DNA of 64,000 nucleotides from Marsupella aquatica (GCA_973895155.1 OZ316894.1:15562001-15626000), one strand, 5' to 3'; shown: positions 35,170 through 47,445, counted from the stretch's first letter. The notes: generated from the letters alone by a model not told the origin. Program-made: numbers and translations.

Positions 35170-35850
35170 TCAAAGCCAAGAAATGTGATCTCTCATGGGA
35201 GTGTGCAAAGTAGGATCTATGGCATGGCGATGACAATAGAAGATCCATCGATCAACACCATGTGCAGAGTGATCATAGATGTGTCTGTCACAAGCATAGC
35301 CTTCTGCTTGACGCTCCTTCAAACAATGAAAGTGCCACATGGTGGGACACCTAACACAGTGGACTATGTCCACCCAGAAATCTTCATCGTGCTGACCACA
35401 TGCCTTGCACTTATGAAGTGGGCAAGCTGTGGCAAGATCGGGCAAACATGAAAAACAAAAGAACCTCACACAATATCTGTCAGGGCATTTCCTAACAAGT
35501 GGTGGAGCATCAACAGAGCCCTCATAAGACCCCAACTTCCCACACTGTGCACACTTAGCCTGCTTCTCCAAACAATCAGTGCACATCCAGCCTCCCTGGT
35601 GTGCTGACGGGAGGCCCACCCCTGGACAGTTGTTTTCTGCAGCAAGGTCAGACTCCGGGTTGAGGTGGAAATGCCTCATGCAAGGGCCCTCACATATGGC
35701 TAAGCCACCACCATCGTCACAAATGGCACAACAATGAGCTGCCTTCTGGAAAATCTGACTTGCGGAGAAGTTACTACCATCTGGCCCAACTACACCTGTG
35801 TTGCTCACCTCTGTCCCCCACTTCTTGGCTAGGATTTTAGGGCGTGCCAT
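35170..35850 (-). CDS. EDM2-like PHD-finger protein carried by CACTA-2
   Basis: A 226-codon ORF without stops. It begins MARPKILAKKWG. From residue about 40 it has the composite PHD array of plant EDM2-type chromatin regulators: CAICDDGGGLAICEGPCMRHFH, WMCTDC, CAQCGKLGSYEG, CPDRYCVRFFCFSC, CPLHKCKACGQ, HCVRCPTMWHFHCL, then FYCHRHAIDPTLHTPMRDHI near the end. The final block matches the 'CLRHEID..TPIRDHI' region after the last PHD in EDM2. Host EDM2 controls H3K9me2-linked silencing and polyadenylation at transposon-containing introns. The methyltransferase-like domain of full-length EDM2 is absent. Upstream of it lie other ORFs of the same strand; whether they form one transcript is not known. 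Family assignment is from memory of the motif order. Confidence 0.7.
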   Translation of the reverse strand: MARPKILAKKWGTEVSNTGVVGPDGSNFSASQIFQKAAHCCAICDDGGGLAICEGPCMRHFHLNPESDLAAENNCPGVGLPSAHQGGWMCTDCLEKQAKCAQCGKLGSYEGSVDAPPLVRKCPDRYCVRFFCFSCLPDLATACPLHKCKACGQHDEDFWVDIVHCVRCPTMWHFHCLKERQAEGYACDRHIYDHSAHGVDRWIFYCHRHAIDPTLHTPMRDHISWL

Positions 35851-36464
35851 GCCTACGCATGAGACAGATAGTACAATTTAGCAGAGTGCACAGACAATAC
35901 AATTTAGTGCAGTGTACAAAAAGTATAGTGTAGCATATAGACTAGAGTGGCAATTGCTACTGCAATGAAATGTTCACACACATGTGCAGAGTAGACATAC
36001 TTTTTGGTTTGTTGAGCCCACACTAAAAACTGATCCCCTCGTACAATAGCTCCACCTACACCTCAATTTTGTGGCTATGATTCACCAAAGGAGATCTGCA
36101 ACAAGATTTAATGCATTTGAATCACATATAACAGTCGTGACATGTAAAACAGGCATTTTTTGAACAGGATTGGTATCAAGCACTGTGATCAGGGTTGTAA
36201 TTTATACATCCTAAATAGGCTATGATAGTGAATGAGACAAATAAGTTAGGCAGAAATCACTTTTTCCAGGTTATCACATGGCCCATTAATTCCAGTCTTT
36301 GAAAGGAGACTTTTAAGTGAGCTTGCTAGCCTCTTAAATTAGGATATTGTACTTAGTGCAGCCATAATAGGATAAGTTATGTACTGTTGACCCTAAACCT
36401 TGGACCCAAAATTGGTCATAATTCAAAATCTTAAGTAAATATCCTCTCTGTTCAAGTCAAAGTG

Positions 36465-37796
36465 TTAAGTTATAGGTCAATGGTCTCTGGTTTGTGCATG
36501 CGGTGTGACAAGTGGTCCTCTAGAGCGTGTGATCCAAACATGTGTAGACACCTTGGAGGAGTTTTGTCAAGCAACAGGGATGGTAGTCAACCTCAAGAAG
36601 ACCAAGTGTTTGGGCATTGGCACACGACAAAATCCAGAGCTCTACTTCCAAGGGAATCTGGTGGAATTTGTGAGGACCTACAAATACCTTGGGGTGGAGT
36701 TCTCTCAAAACTTGAGTTGGGCCTCATGTGTAAAATCTAGGGCTGCCAATGGGTACAGAGCTTTTTATGCATTCATGAACAAATGCAAAAGAGCTGGTCT
36801 ACACACTTGGAGGTTAAGGAAACATCTCTTTGGAGCTTTGGTGAAACCAGTCATTCTTTATGGAGCACCAATTTGGGGAGCAGGTGTGTCTAAATCTGGG
36901 TGGCAACAGATTGAGGGGCTGCAAAAGCTATTTCTTGAGATGGAGCTTGGGATCAAGTCACAAACCCCATATGCACTTACACTTGCAGAGGCAGGCTTGT
37001 TTCCTTTGGAGGTGGAGGCACTCTTCCACACACTCAAATACATCATGCGTGTAAGAGAGTTGGAGGAAAACAGATTTCCTTTTCATGCCTTGCGCTCATC
37101 TTTAGCTACAGGGTGGTATGCAGATGTGTGCAGGTGGGCCCATGCTTGGGATTTTCCTGAACATGAATGGCCAACACACCCAACCAAGCTAAGAGCAAAA
37201 CTTGAGCAAATGGCTTTGCACAAACTTTGGCATGAATCTAGGCCACGGCAGCAATACTACATGAGAGATGTGAACCCCATGAAGAAATATCGAGAACAAG
37301 AATACTTATCTAGCACTATCTCAGTACAACTTAGACAACTTATTGCTCAGTATAGACTAAGCTCACACCACCTTGAAGTAGAACAAGGGAGATGGAAGGA
37401 TATTGACAGGAAAAAGAGGGTTTGTCAACTATGTGATAGCTCTAGTATAGAGAATGAATATCATGTATTCATTGCTTGCAAGTTTTATGAGGGGGTTAGG
37501 ATGGCATCTCAAATCTTGGTGAAAGATTTGTATGCATTGTTTGGTCTGCCCCCTCAGCAACTTGGAAGATATATCTTTGCGGTGGATAGGGAAAGGAGAA
37601 TAGGTTTGGAAAATCTTTCAGGGCTCTCTAGGTCCATAGTTTCTTTGAGGACATAGTTGTCCTCTTCTGAGCAATCTCTTTTGGTTGCTCTTTTCTTTGA
37701 TTGCATTGTACTTTACTTTTTGTGGCAGCTCCTTTGACTTTCATGGTCCCGGAGCTTATAATACATTACCATTACCATTACCATTACCATTACCAC
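36465..37796 (+). mobile_element. 5'-truncated LINE with (ATTACC)n tail
   Basis: A plus-strand frame (36,505-37,656, 383 codons) starts just after the RT catalytic box: EEFCQATGMVVNLKKTKCLG, then YKYLGVEF, LVKPVILYGAPIWG, and a C-terminal zinc-type cluster with CQLCDSSSIENEYHVFIACKFY. The 3' untranslated part ends in five ATTACC units at about 37,765-37,795 rather than poly-A. A possible 7-bp target duplication CAAAGTG lies at 36,458-36,464 and 37,797-37,803. The coding part is open, so it is a fairly recent copy. It cuts the minus-strand cysteine-rich ORF. Confidence 0.75.
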
Positions 37797-38214
37797 CAAA
37801 GTGACCGGTGGTGGGGTCTAGGAGGGCAGGACAAGTGACATCGCCAGGCACACTGCAGGATGGCGAGTGGTTCCAGATGATACATTGTGCTCTGTGAAAA
37901 AACCGACATCCAAGAGAACGGTCATCCAACTCTAGGCCAGAAGCCCTACAGGCAGGACAGTCATATTGGCAACTGTGCACACACCCTTGGGCCCTAATTT
38001 GTGGCGGGTCATGTACTAGAGAGAGAAATACCAAGGATGTTGGGAAGGGTGGAGAAGCAGGTACAGGCCGGCTGTAGTTGTTCCTGGCAACAACTGGGTA
38101 CTCAAAGTACCATGCAGACTGGGCTGGAAGGATCCCAAGTCTGACATACTCAAGGCGCAACATCTCTGCCTTGCGTGCAAGCCGCACATGTTCAGCGTTG
38201 CGGGTCCTCACCAT
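37797..38214 (-). pseudogene. Cysteine-rich ORF in CACTA-2, cut by the LINE
   Basis: Open from ATG 38,214 (MVRTRNAEHVRLARKAEMLRLEYVRLGILP). Its second half carries a cysteine/histidine pattern: CVHSCQYDCPACRASG, CRFFHRAQCIIWNHSPSC, then CPALLDPTTGHFGG. A zinc-binding fold is likely but I cannot name it. The reading frame continues into the LINE tail as a meaningless GNGNGN stretch, so the native C terminus is lost. It lies upstream of the EDM2-like ORF on the same strand and may once have been its 5' exon. Confidence 0.5.
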
Positions 38215-41200
38215 AAGTGTTGCTTTTGTGGAGATGTCGTGTGTTCACGTCCTCTGATAAGCACCTTCGATCAGCAAGGTGAGCAGGAGCTGTACTTGCC
38301 TCACCAACAGCAACCAACCTTAAATTATCAGTTCCCACTCACTGTGTCATTCCATTGGTTCCAGCTAGGGGTCACAGTGTAAACATAGCATCAAACACTC
38401 CTAATCAACTTGCTTACAAACTACAATATCCAGAAAGAGTGAAAGTCTCACCCTCCAGTGAGCAGCAGAGAGGTAGTTCACTAGATGTGTTGATGTGCAG
38501 TTAAACCTCCACTATTGCTTACTTCTGGTGTATGCTGCTCAGAAGAAGACATATTAGTAGCAGCAAATTGCAAATAATGGCCATAAGCAAACCGTGAGAG
38601 TTTGCAGAATGCTACGACAAATCCATCACAGCAGTGCTCCACAGGAATGAAACCAAGCAAAATTTGGTGACCTCGGCCAATGACAAGGCCAATGTAGTGA
38701 ACAATCCTTGACCGATCAGGATATGGATTGGAATTACAATTAGTCAGCTCTTCTTCTTTGTTTTCTAACTTTGGGGGAAATGAGCATGACCAGGGAATTC
38801 TCTGAGAAATAGAAGAATCGCTAAGTACAGTATTCTTAAGAGTAGTTTTGTTCTAATTCTGAAATCTACACATAGGACATTTATCATGAAAACTGAAGAT
38901 CCATTTGACAACTCCATGATAGCCTATTCCGCATTGTGTCCGCCCCATGCAAGCAAGGGGTATTCATCCGAGCTTAGTCTAACCATGAATGATTGTTCTG
39001 GAAGTAGTTGCGACAATGTTTTGGTTTTTTTCTCCTATCCAACTCAATAGCTCACAAACATGGCATTGGACCCATTAACAAATTATACTTGCCATCATTC
39101 TCAACTGTATTACATGGCCCACACTGCTGACATCCCTGACTCTTAAGGGAAACTCATCTCCTGGGCCAACAACATCTCAGATTCTACAAAAATGAGAAAC
39201 TGTGAAAACTTCTTGATCTCCTATCCTGTGATTGTAGCATGTATGATTTGCTGGGACTGCAGGCAGTTCTGGACCTTGCTGCGCTTTATATACAACAACA
39301 ACCTGAGCTCCATGAATTTGTTTTTAATAGACGTGCGTTTGACCACGGCTACAACTCCAAAACAATCACCAAATCAAATCATAACAAAACCCACTCGAAA
39401 GCTGAACACTAGAACACTGGGAACACACTCAAACAGGTTCTGCAAGGATGGCTCTCTGTCGGATCGGCTAGAGAATCAGGCAGGCTTCCTATTATGGTCT
39501 GCTCAGAGCCTTCCACTCTGGATTAGACTCTGAATCCAAATGCGAGTCTACGCTTTCCGTTGCTGGTCACAACGACGGGCAATCAGGATGATGCCATGCC
39601 GAGTAGAAGAACAAGAAAGCATTCCATAAAAGGCACTGAGATGAACCGTATAGTAAAAGTGGTAGTACTTTCGGTAGCACGACCGACTCGCTATGTGACA
39701 GTCCGAAGAAAAGCTAAAAGGCTGAAAGGCGATAGATTTTGTGCTCAATGTGACAGGTTTTTTGAAATGATCAAGCCAAGGTGCAAAGGAAAACTGATTG
39801 AAGGTGACATGGGAAAGTTGTCAATGCAGGAGAAACTCTTGCCTTAGAGTAACCGTGTAACCAGGTAACAATGCAGGAGAAACTCTTGCCTTAGAGTGCT
39901 CGACGCTCCTTCAGCTGGATAGGGGCAGCTCCAACTACACGGTCTGGTCCAATCACCGCCTGCTTTGTTACAAGAAGGTGGACTAAGCCACAGCTGACGT
40001 CAATCACACTGTAAAAAATGGACAGATGAGCCATGTCACGAAAGCATATATAGTCATTCCTCAATATTAAATGAGACTATGAGAGGGCATATATAAGTTC
40101 ACGACTAGGAAAGAGTCTCACCTTGTAGCACGGAGATTCTCAAAGCGCACCAAGATGAGTCATTGTAGCAGGTGAATGTTGGGCGGTGTCATGTAAGGCG
40201 CAAATCAATAGCTCGCTGCCTCCTGTCTCCCCGTCTGTCTCCCGTGCACTTCTACCTCCCCGTCTGGCTTCCCGTCTGTCTCCCACGTACTTAAATTGAA
40301 GTTTTAACAAAAATTGTCAACACCAAGTGCATCAAATGCCAACATATTCACACGGCAGAGCATAAAAGTAGTCACAGTTCATGAATCAGTTCCCTATCGA
40401 ATCATGGGCACTACGCCGAGCACTGCGCAAGAGACTAGGATAGACACTGCAAACATGGGGACTTTTGTTTGGCAAGAAATCTGGACATCAAACCTTCAGC
40501 AATGGCAACAGGAAGCATTACATCAAACGAGAGGACATCAAATGAGCAGTCCGGTTATAGGCAAACGGCGACTGACATAGCGGAGGGAAAAAATGCGCAT
40601 TGACATAGCGGACATGCGCACATTGACATAGCGGAGGGGAGAAAAACTACAAAGCCAACTAACCTTTTTAAGGCCCACAATTTCAAGGGGAGGGACAAAG
40701 AGAGCAAGCACTCCAATCTCTTCAATCCCTTCTGCAAGTAGCCGCCAAAATCTACTTCTTGGGGTCCAGCCCATGGATGGAGATCATGCAAGGTGGTCAA
40801 TCACAGTAAGTGCAATCGTTGCAATCCACAAACAAGCTACAAATGAAGACACGCAGGAGGGAAAGTCCGCAACACCAACAACATTACCCTTTGTAAAACC
40901 CCGAGCTTATCTTCTAGTTGCCAACGCTCAAACAAAACCTGCTCGGACACTACCAAAACCCTAATTCCATAAGCTCTCACCTTTGCGACACAACTCCTGC
41001 ACTATATTCAGCTGGCGTTGGCCCACTCTAAGCTCCCAAGCTTCACTTTAGTCCGCGCCGCGACTAAAGTTTCACTGCCTCTGTGAGCTTCGCAGTCCAC
41101 CTTACAGATCGAACAAAGCAATCACCTCCCTTCACATCCGCACTAATCACCTTTCGCAAAGAGTTGCAATCACCTTCCGCAATACTAGGAAGCTTGCTCC

Positions 41201-41900
41201 CTCTCGTTCAATGCCTTCTACAGCATGAGCGATCACCTCTGCCGAAGCAACTTCAATCGAACACACAGCAACGGGGCGGGCAGCGACAACATTGACAGTG
41301 AACGATGGACTCTACTCAAACAACCTCAAAGCTGTCACAAAAGAACGAGGAAACATTGAGGCAGAAAACAAAGTCCCTAGCGCCAGGCAACCAAAGTATC
41401 GGGAAACCAAAGGATCGGGACCAAAGGAAGGGACGACATGCCATTCCAACAACGGGAAGGGGGAACGGGATGCGGGAACGGGCAATTTTTTGATGGTGGG
41501 GATGGATGCCAACGATCCAATGGTCCCTAAACCCCCATCCCCTTAACATGCAACCCCCGACCCTTCACATCAAACCCCCCCTTAACCCCCTTTAGTGAAA
41601 ACCCAGCCACCCCCTAGCCTTGACATATAAACCCCCTAATGTGCTTAGGACAACTCGACTGTGGCCACACTATGTTTGCAATGCCAGGGTCATCCATTTA
41701 GAGCGCCGCTTGCAAGCTTTGGCTCTCAAGATCCTCCCAAGGCAGCAAACAAGTTAGGGTTCACGGTCCATGTTCCTTTACCCTAAACCGTTGCGTCACT
41801 ATTTCAATCGAGTGTTCTTCGGCTGGACGTGCCCCTTTACTGACCCACACCCCCTTGAGACCGGTACAAATCTACCTTTGTGCATCTCGGCCTTTTATAG
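38215..41900. other. CACTA-2 right-hand non-coding region
   Basis: No convincing gene in about 3.7 kb. Small direct repeats occur: a 29-base unit with CAGGAGAAACTCTTGCC repeated at 39,824 and 39,872; CCCCGTCTG/CTCCCGTG repeats at 40,205-40,290; and three TGACATAGCGGA units at 40,576-40,640. Short frames (39,192-39,533; 39,560-39,847; 40,773-40,964) lack recognisable domains. It may contain promoters and 5' leaders of the minus-strand cargo genes. Confidence 0.45.
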
Positions 41901-42282
41901 ATGGATTTAGTAATGGCCAAGAATATGTTGACCATCCCTCTGTAGTCCACCCTCCATGAACCTCACTTCATTAAACCCAAAATCTTTTTGGTCACAAAAT
42001 AAGGCCATTTAATGAGTTATGCCCCTTGCTATCACCCTCTTTATAGAATTACCCCTCCTCAGCATAAGTGGTCATTACCCATGATGTGCTAGACTATTCA
42101 TCCTTCACAAAGTAGCAAGGTTACTTTTCATAGTCTTTTAGTGAACCATAAAACACTAATAGTCTTTTGTAGTCTTCAACAAAACCGGTGCAATGGGTAT
42201 GAGTTGTTTTAAGTATGGAAAAAGGACTTAGTGGGCTTAGTCCTATAAGGTATGGTCTAAATTGCCCCGGTTTCTACTAGTG
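41900..42282. repeat. CACTA-2 right subterminal repeats and terminus
   Basis: AGTCTTTTAGTG, AGTCTTTTGTAGTC and CTTAGTCCTATAAGG repeat the AGTC-type motif of the left end. The terminus CCCCGGTTTCTACTAGTG is the exact inverse of the left 18 bases and is followed by CAC. Confidence 0.75.
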
Positions 42283-42811
42283 CACGCTCATCACCAAATG
42301 GCATGTCAAAGGAGGAGAATAGAAGTGGGTCAAACCTCATCTCATGCCCCATGCATGGAAAGAAACTTTGTATGCCCAATATAAATAATCTTTCTAATCC
42401 ATGAACAATATATGGCCATGTCCTCTAAGCTTGGGCCACAAGTAGAGCAAGCTTTGTACCCCTGAGTTTGCAATCCATAGACAAAACCAAACCCTGCTTA
42501 CACAGAAGAAATCAAACCATGCAAACTTTATGTTAGGGTTGTCACATGAGAAACAACAATAGGAACTACACATTATCGAAGGGTTGCAAATGGCATGGAA
42601 GTCATCAAATGGCATAGTCATGCATTGTCCAACAAATGATCCCTCTCAATTGAAAGACACGTGGAAAACCTCCTGTAATTTTCCTGCCATCATATGCCCA
42701 CACTCCATCCCATAATTTTTGAAGTTCTCCAACCAATAGTGCCAAGTAAGTGTCAAAGTTCTTCACCTTTTTTGGACCTGGGATAATCAAAGACAATAAA
42801 AGGAACCCTTT
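42283..42811 (-). pseudogene. CACTA-1 TNP2-type transposase, central block
   Basis: Reading from 42,806 leftward: LLLSLIIPGPKKVKNFDTYL, LVGELQKLWDGV and GIICWTMHDYA are hallmarks of the TNP2 core. Then come a C-x2-C-type segment (GYKACSTCGPSLEDM) and WIRKIIYIGHTKFL. It joins the block ending at 24,805 across CACTA-2, and the block starting at 61,026 across the solo LTR. A frame disruption occurs around 42,600. Confidence 0.75.
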
Positions 42812-42988
42812 TGTGATGCCTAGACAGGAATCACTCGGCCAGTTAAGTAGGTAAAGCAGGAAGGCACCCTAGGAACACCTTAGTATAGGGACAAAACAAG
42901 GAAAATATAAACCATTAGGGGCAACCATGGAACCCGGGCCGAGGCCGGAGGTAAGGACGCTGAGGGTGAAAACTCGATTAGGGTTAGG

Positions 42989-45900
42989 GTGCGTCGGCGG
43001 CTAGGAAGGATCAACGGGAAGAAGGACCGGCAGAGGAGAGGGGTAAGGAGCGCTTGCGGGAGATGGTGGCTCATTTGCGAGCACGAACTAGGCAGACGAC
43101 TACGGGAGGCCAACTACTGTCAGCTACTTAGGCAAGCACTCGAGGAGAGAGTAGATACCGACGATCGACCTAAGGAGGGTATGAGCAACGTCAATCAAGC
43201 GGCACATTTCTGGGGATGCCTGTTCGAACGGGCAACTGAGTACATCAAGACTTACGAGGACGAGGAATCAGAAAGGGCAGCTCGAGAACGGCAGGAGCTC
43301 GCTCGATTGTGGGAGCTGCAGAAGACGGCTTTCTTAGGAGGCGAACTCATCAAGGACGAGTTCCTGTGGACTCCTACTTCCAATCAACTCGACGATCTTC
43401 TGTTTTGCAAAGACAGTGTCGTCGGCATCCGAGAGGCCATCAAGAACTGCAACGACATACACTGGGAATTAAAGGGTAGCACGGAAAGGTGGACCCAGGC
43501 AACGGTGCTAGGAGAAACCTCCACGGCAGCAGAGATGAAGAGGAAGGGAGCCGTCAACGATGAAGCCACCCCGGCAAAAAGAACGAGGTCGGCGGCACCA
43601 AAGAAGTCAGCCGAGCAGCAGAGCAGGAGGCAGGGAGAAGCCGAAGAGGAGGAGGTCGATCCCATCAAGGCCATTCCAACCAGGGATGACACCTGGAAGG
43701 GCTGGGCGGCAACCCTACCGGTGGAGGTGCAACTACATTTTGCACGGGAGGAGGATGCATGCTTCACGGCCATGCAGACCAAGAAGTACCAAGGCTTCAT
43801 GGCCGGATCCGGCTTAGAGGCCTTTGTAAGATTACCATGGCTGAAGCCGGAGGTACCGGAGTCAGACCTATTAGAATTCGTGGGGTCATGGGAACCCGAG
43901 ACCAATTGCACGAGGATATATGGGAAGGATTTCTATCTTACTCCCAAGGTAATTGCCGAAGTGTTTGGCTTGCCGATAGGCAATAAGACCAAAGTTGATA
44001 CCAGGAAGACCTTGCTTGACAAGGAGTTCCGGTCGTTCCCCGGGCCATCAACGAAGAATGGCTTCTTCCGGAACACCTGCACCAACCCGCACATAGGAGA
44101 GATGATCGACTTCTTGCGGGTGACCATGCATTGTAACTTGCCGAGGGCAGAGATCGGCAAGGCACAGGTCTATCTGGCAGAAAGGCCAGACCCAAGCCGG
44201 GACTACAACGGGTATCTCCTCAACCAATTGAAGAAGATCTTAAAGGAGGAGCAGCAGGTAATCGGCATGGGGAGCGTGTCGCGGCTTGGCTATCACATGC
44301 CGCTGTTGTGCCGGTATGCCAGAGGTCAGACTTTTGCCCCGGTACTTCCCCTGCAGGTAAGGGCACCCGAGGAAGCTCCAACGCCGAGGCCGTTGGTTGA
44401 GAAGCCTCAACCACCTGTTAGCCCTACGATCGAGCAGGTGTTTAGGCCCAGGAAGGAGGACTTGCCAATGCAGCAACCAGGCATGCAGAGTCTGCTGAAA
44501 CTACTGGAGAAAGAAAAGAAATCGGCATCGGCAACAACAACGGCAACGGCAATAATGCAGGACACTACTACAGAGGTAGGCCTACACCGGCTCACAAGAG
44601 AAAACCCCTTTGCTGGAAACAAGGAGAGAATCAGGCCTGAATCCAAGCCAGGTGTTCGAATGTATGTGGGAATCTCAAGCTCCGAATCTGAGGCAGAATT
44701 GCCTGAAGCTCCTACCGATGAAGAGGAGAGGGAGAAGCCGGACGGCCAAGAAGTAGAGGAGGCAGTGGAGGACTGCAGCCATGATAATTCCGGCTATGGG
44801 TCGGACCATCACGTCCCAGGAGTAAGGACCTGTGGCCGGTTTGTCCCCACACTTCCAAGGGTAGTGCGAGGGGACCCCAACCAGCAGAGTAGCCCTGAGT
44901 CTCCCCCACCAGATGTTGCTCCCCCGAGCTTCGACGGCATAAAACAGACGGTGCAGGAATTTCAGGAGCGAATCAAGCAGGAAGAGGAGGCAGCCCTGGC
45001 TAGGGAAAAGGATTTACCAGGAGGAGATTGGCCGGAGGACATCAGGCGGCTAGCCAAAAATGGAAGCAAACCTCTAGCCACGATTGAAGAGATCCGCAGG
45101 ACGGCTTGGGAGCAGAGGCCGCGATGGGCGATGCCGATCACTTCTACTTACTCCACCTACGCTAAGAATAGAGCCATGGAGTATGGTGAGATGTGTGGGG
45201 AACTTGCGCTCGGCATCTTTGGAGAGGAGTTGGAGGTAGGACCCTTTTTCCATAGGGAGCAGTTGGAGAAGCACCAATTAGAAGAAGCGGTGGCTTTAGA
45301 GAGAAGCAAGAAGGATGAGGTCATTTGGCGGCTTAGGAGGATGGAAGCCGAGATTGAAGATCTAAGGGCGGCCAAGAAAGCCCAAGATGAACTGCGGATT
45401 AAACGACATGAGCTGAACATCATGCAGGGGTAGTTGGACACCGCGCAGGCTGATAATCAGAATATCAAGGATAAACTGACTCAGACGCAGGGAGAGTTGG
45501 CCGACACGATCAAAGAGAGGGAGAAGTGGAAGCAAGAGCTGAAGAATACAGAGGAGGCCCACATAACAGCCAACAGCCGGGCCATGGCGGAGACCCAAAG
45601 AAAGGAATGGGCGTTGAAGGGGGAGCTCGAGAAAATCCGCGGAGCCCTTGAGCAGAAGGAGGCCGAGTTAGGGAAATCCTATCAAGGGATTATGGCGCTG
45701 CAGCAGGAGCTTGCGTCCCTGACGGCCAGCTTCAAGGCCGACCTAAGGGAGAAGGACGAGATGCTCGAACAGACTTACGCCAAGATGAACCAGATGGAGT
45801 CTGTCATCATTGCAGAGCTCGACAAGGAGCTAAGAGCAACCCAGGAGGAGAGGACTACCTTGAAACAAGAACGGGAGGAAGCCTAGAAGGAACTAGAGGA

Positions 45901-46555
45901 GGCACGCAAGGACCTGGATGAGACCCAGGAGGAGTTGGAGGAAATCACGAGGAAGATGGAGAACCTCCAGCGGCGGGCCGACAACCAAACGGAGCGGCTG
46001 AAGAAACAAGCCGCAGTATTTAAGTGCTTGTCTTCATTAGGCCCAACTCCAATTGGGGCAACCAAGTTACCAGGAGTGGTACTGGCCAAAGAAAAAGCCG
46101 CGCCACCTGCACCAGTGCCGGAAGTAAGTGGGAAGGGGAAGGGACCAGCTGCCGAACCAGAAAAGAAGAAAAAGCGGAAACCTTTAGGGTCAAGGAGTAA
46201 TCCGACTCCACAAGCCGTGGTGACCAAGGAGGTAGAACCAGCACCATCCTCCGGCATGAATACGGCAATAGATCCCGCTATCATCACAGGTGGGGGTGGT
46301 GCGGCCCAAGCCGAACTACTCAGTAATGAGGCCGGTATCCCAGATCCGCCTCTTGAGCAGGCCGGGGAGACCGTAGCCGAGGCTGAGGCCGTAACCGGTT
46401 CCCGAGCCGATGCCGACGCCGATGGTGGACCCAGTCAGGCCGATGGAGAGTTGACTCAGTCAAGGGCAGGTAATCTGTCAGAGAATGAGCCTACGGCAAT
46501 GGCTGAGGAGGAAGCGTTGGGGGCGTCCATTAAGGATCCACCATCGGTGTCGTGA
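42989..46555 (+). pseudogene. LTR-encoded coiled-coil protein, copy B (two stops)
   Basis: One frame of about 1,189 codons with only two TAG codons (45,431 and 45,884). Order: N-terminal region with EANYCQLLRQALEERV; a basic segment with KRTRSAAPKK; a Transposase_32-like domain at residues about 230-420 (WKGWAATLPVEVQLHF, LLEFVGSWEPETNC, FYLTPKVIAEVFGLPIG, NPHIGEMIDFLRVTMHC); a linker (RPRKEDLPMQQPGMQSLL); then about 400 residues of coiled coil (LTQTQGELADTIKERE, KGELEKIRGALEQKEAE); and an Ala/Glu-rich tail. The 45,431 stop is CAA in copy A, so it is secondary. The 45,884 stop is shared with copy A, so the true product may end there or the stop is ancestral. The start is uncertain; a GT-AG intron after the ATG at 42,927 is possible. 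The function is unknown. Confidence 0.7.
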
Positions 46556-47440
46556 CGGTGCAAGGGCGCCGTTCCTTTTAGGGAGGGCGGACGTGGAGGG
46601 AGGAGGCGTGAGTGGGCAGGGCGGGCGCTGATCTCCAAGTTTAGGATTAGGATCAGGACCAGGAGCGGCCCTGACACTTAGCTTAGTGGGATTGCGGTCC
46701 CACTGGTAGGAGCAACACTTGTGCTCCTGCCTTGCTGTACATAGGTAGATTCGGGCAAGTAGATTACTGTTAAGTAGATTAGGCTTACGATGCAAAGAAT
46801 GGCGGATCCACTACCAGGATAAGTACCTGGGCAGCGGGGAGCTCAGGGCCTCTTCTTTAGCAAGTTTTTAGTTTGCACCAGCCGGGCTGGGATCAAGTAG
46901 TACGAGAAGCTCTCGGTTAGTCATACAGTGACCCTTGTGTATATTCATGTTTCCTCATGCCTAAGAGCTGAATAGAGTTGGCCTCACGGCTTAGTTCGCA
47001 GAACTTGTGTATGAGATGTACTGTTTGTATGGCAAGTGCATGGTATGACTCAGTCAGAATGAGTCATTTTGCTATTTGTGTGTCGCATTAACTTGTGTGA
47101 AGAGTGCCCACATCAACCAGAAGGAAGGAAAGTAAGCAGGGGAGTGAGAGTTGGATGTGTCGAGCTGAGAGAGGTCTTAGCGGCTTAACCAAGCCTATTG
47201 GGGATCATTTCGGCGGCGGAATCCAAACATACCTAACAAGACGGAGGGGAAGACAGGGGAAGGCCTAGATTAGGCCGGCTACGTATCTCATGACCCGATG
47301 AAGGATCTGTCCAGTATATGTGTGTAAAATGTTAATAGTAGTAGTAGAAGATTAGCAGCGTCCCATGCCGCTAAGCCACGGAAACGGCCTCGCCAAGCGC
47401 GAAACCTGCGGGAATCGGCTTGAGCTGGGGGGTTTCTTGG

Positions 47441-47445
47441 GTTTA
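47441..47445. other. Target-site duplication of the gypsy element, left (GTTTA)
   Basis: GTTTA here and at 60,999-61,003. Copy A of the same LTR reads GGGTTCAGGG without an insert, which shows the empty site. Confidence 0.85.

Larger units (their letters stand above)
24806..42282 (-). mobile_element. CACTA-2: 17.5-kb CACTA transposon with extra genes
   Basis: The left end is CACTAGTAGAAACCGGGG and the right end, inverted, is the same 18 bases; imperfect similarity extends to about 34. It is flanked by CAC on both sides. The transposase reading frame of CACTA-1 resumes across the insert, which fixes the boundaries independently. Contents on the minus strand, from right to left: a cysteine-rich ORF, an EDM2-like PHD protein, a tandem-BRCT protein, an F-box-like protein, TNP2, then a TNPA-like gene. 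A plus-strand LINE fragment sits at 36,465-37,796. It is unusually long for a CACTA element because of the four added ORFs. Confidence 0.9.

Noticed and set aside
37756-37796. GNGNGN tail of the cysteine-rich protein
   Set aside because: It is the LINE's ATTACC repeat read on the other strand.
40576-40640. TGACATAGCGGA triplet as a regulatory array
   Set aside because: Only three short copies in a low-complexity stretch; nothing links it to a promoter.
42812-47445. Complete non-autonomous element rather than a solo LTR
   Set aside because: Possible from copy B alone, but copy A has the same unit followed directly by a primer-site-like sequence and gag, so LTR is the better reading.
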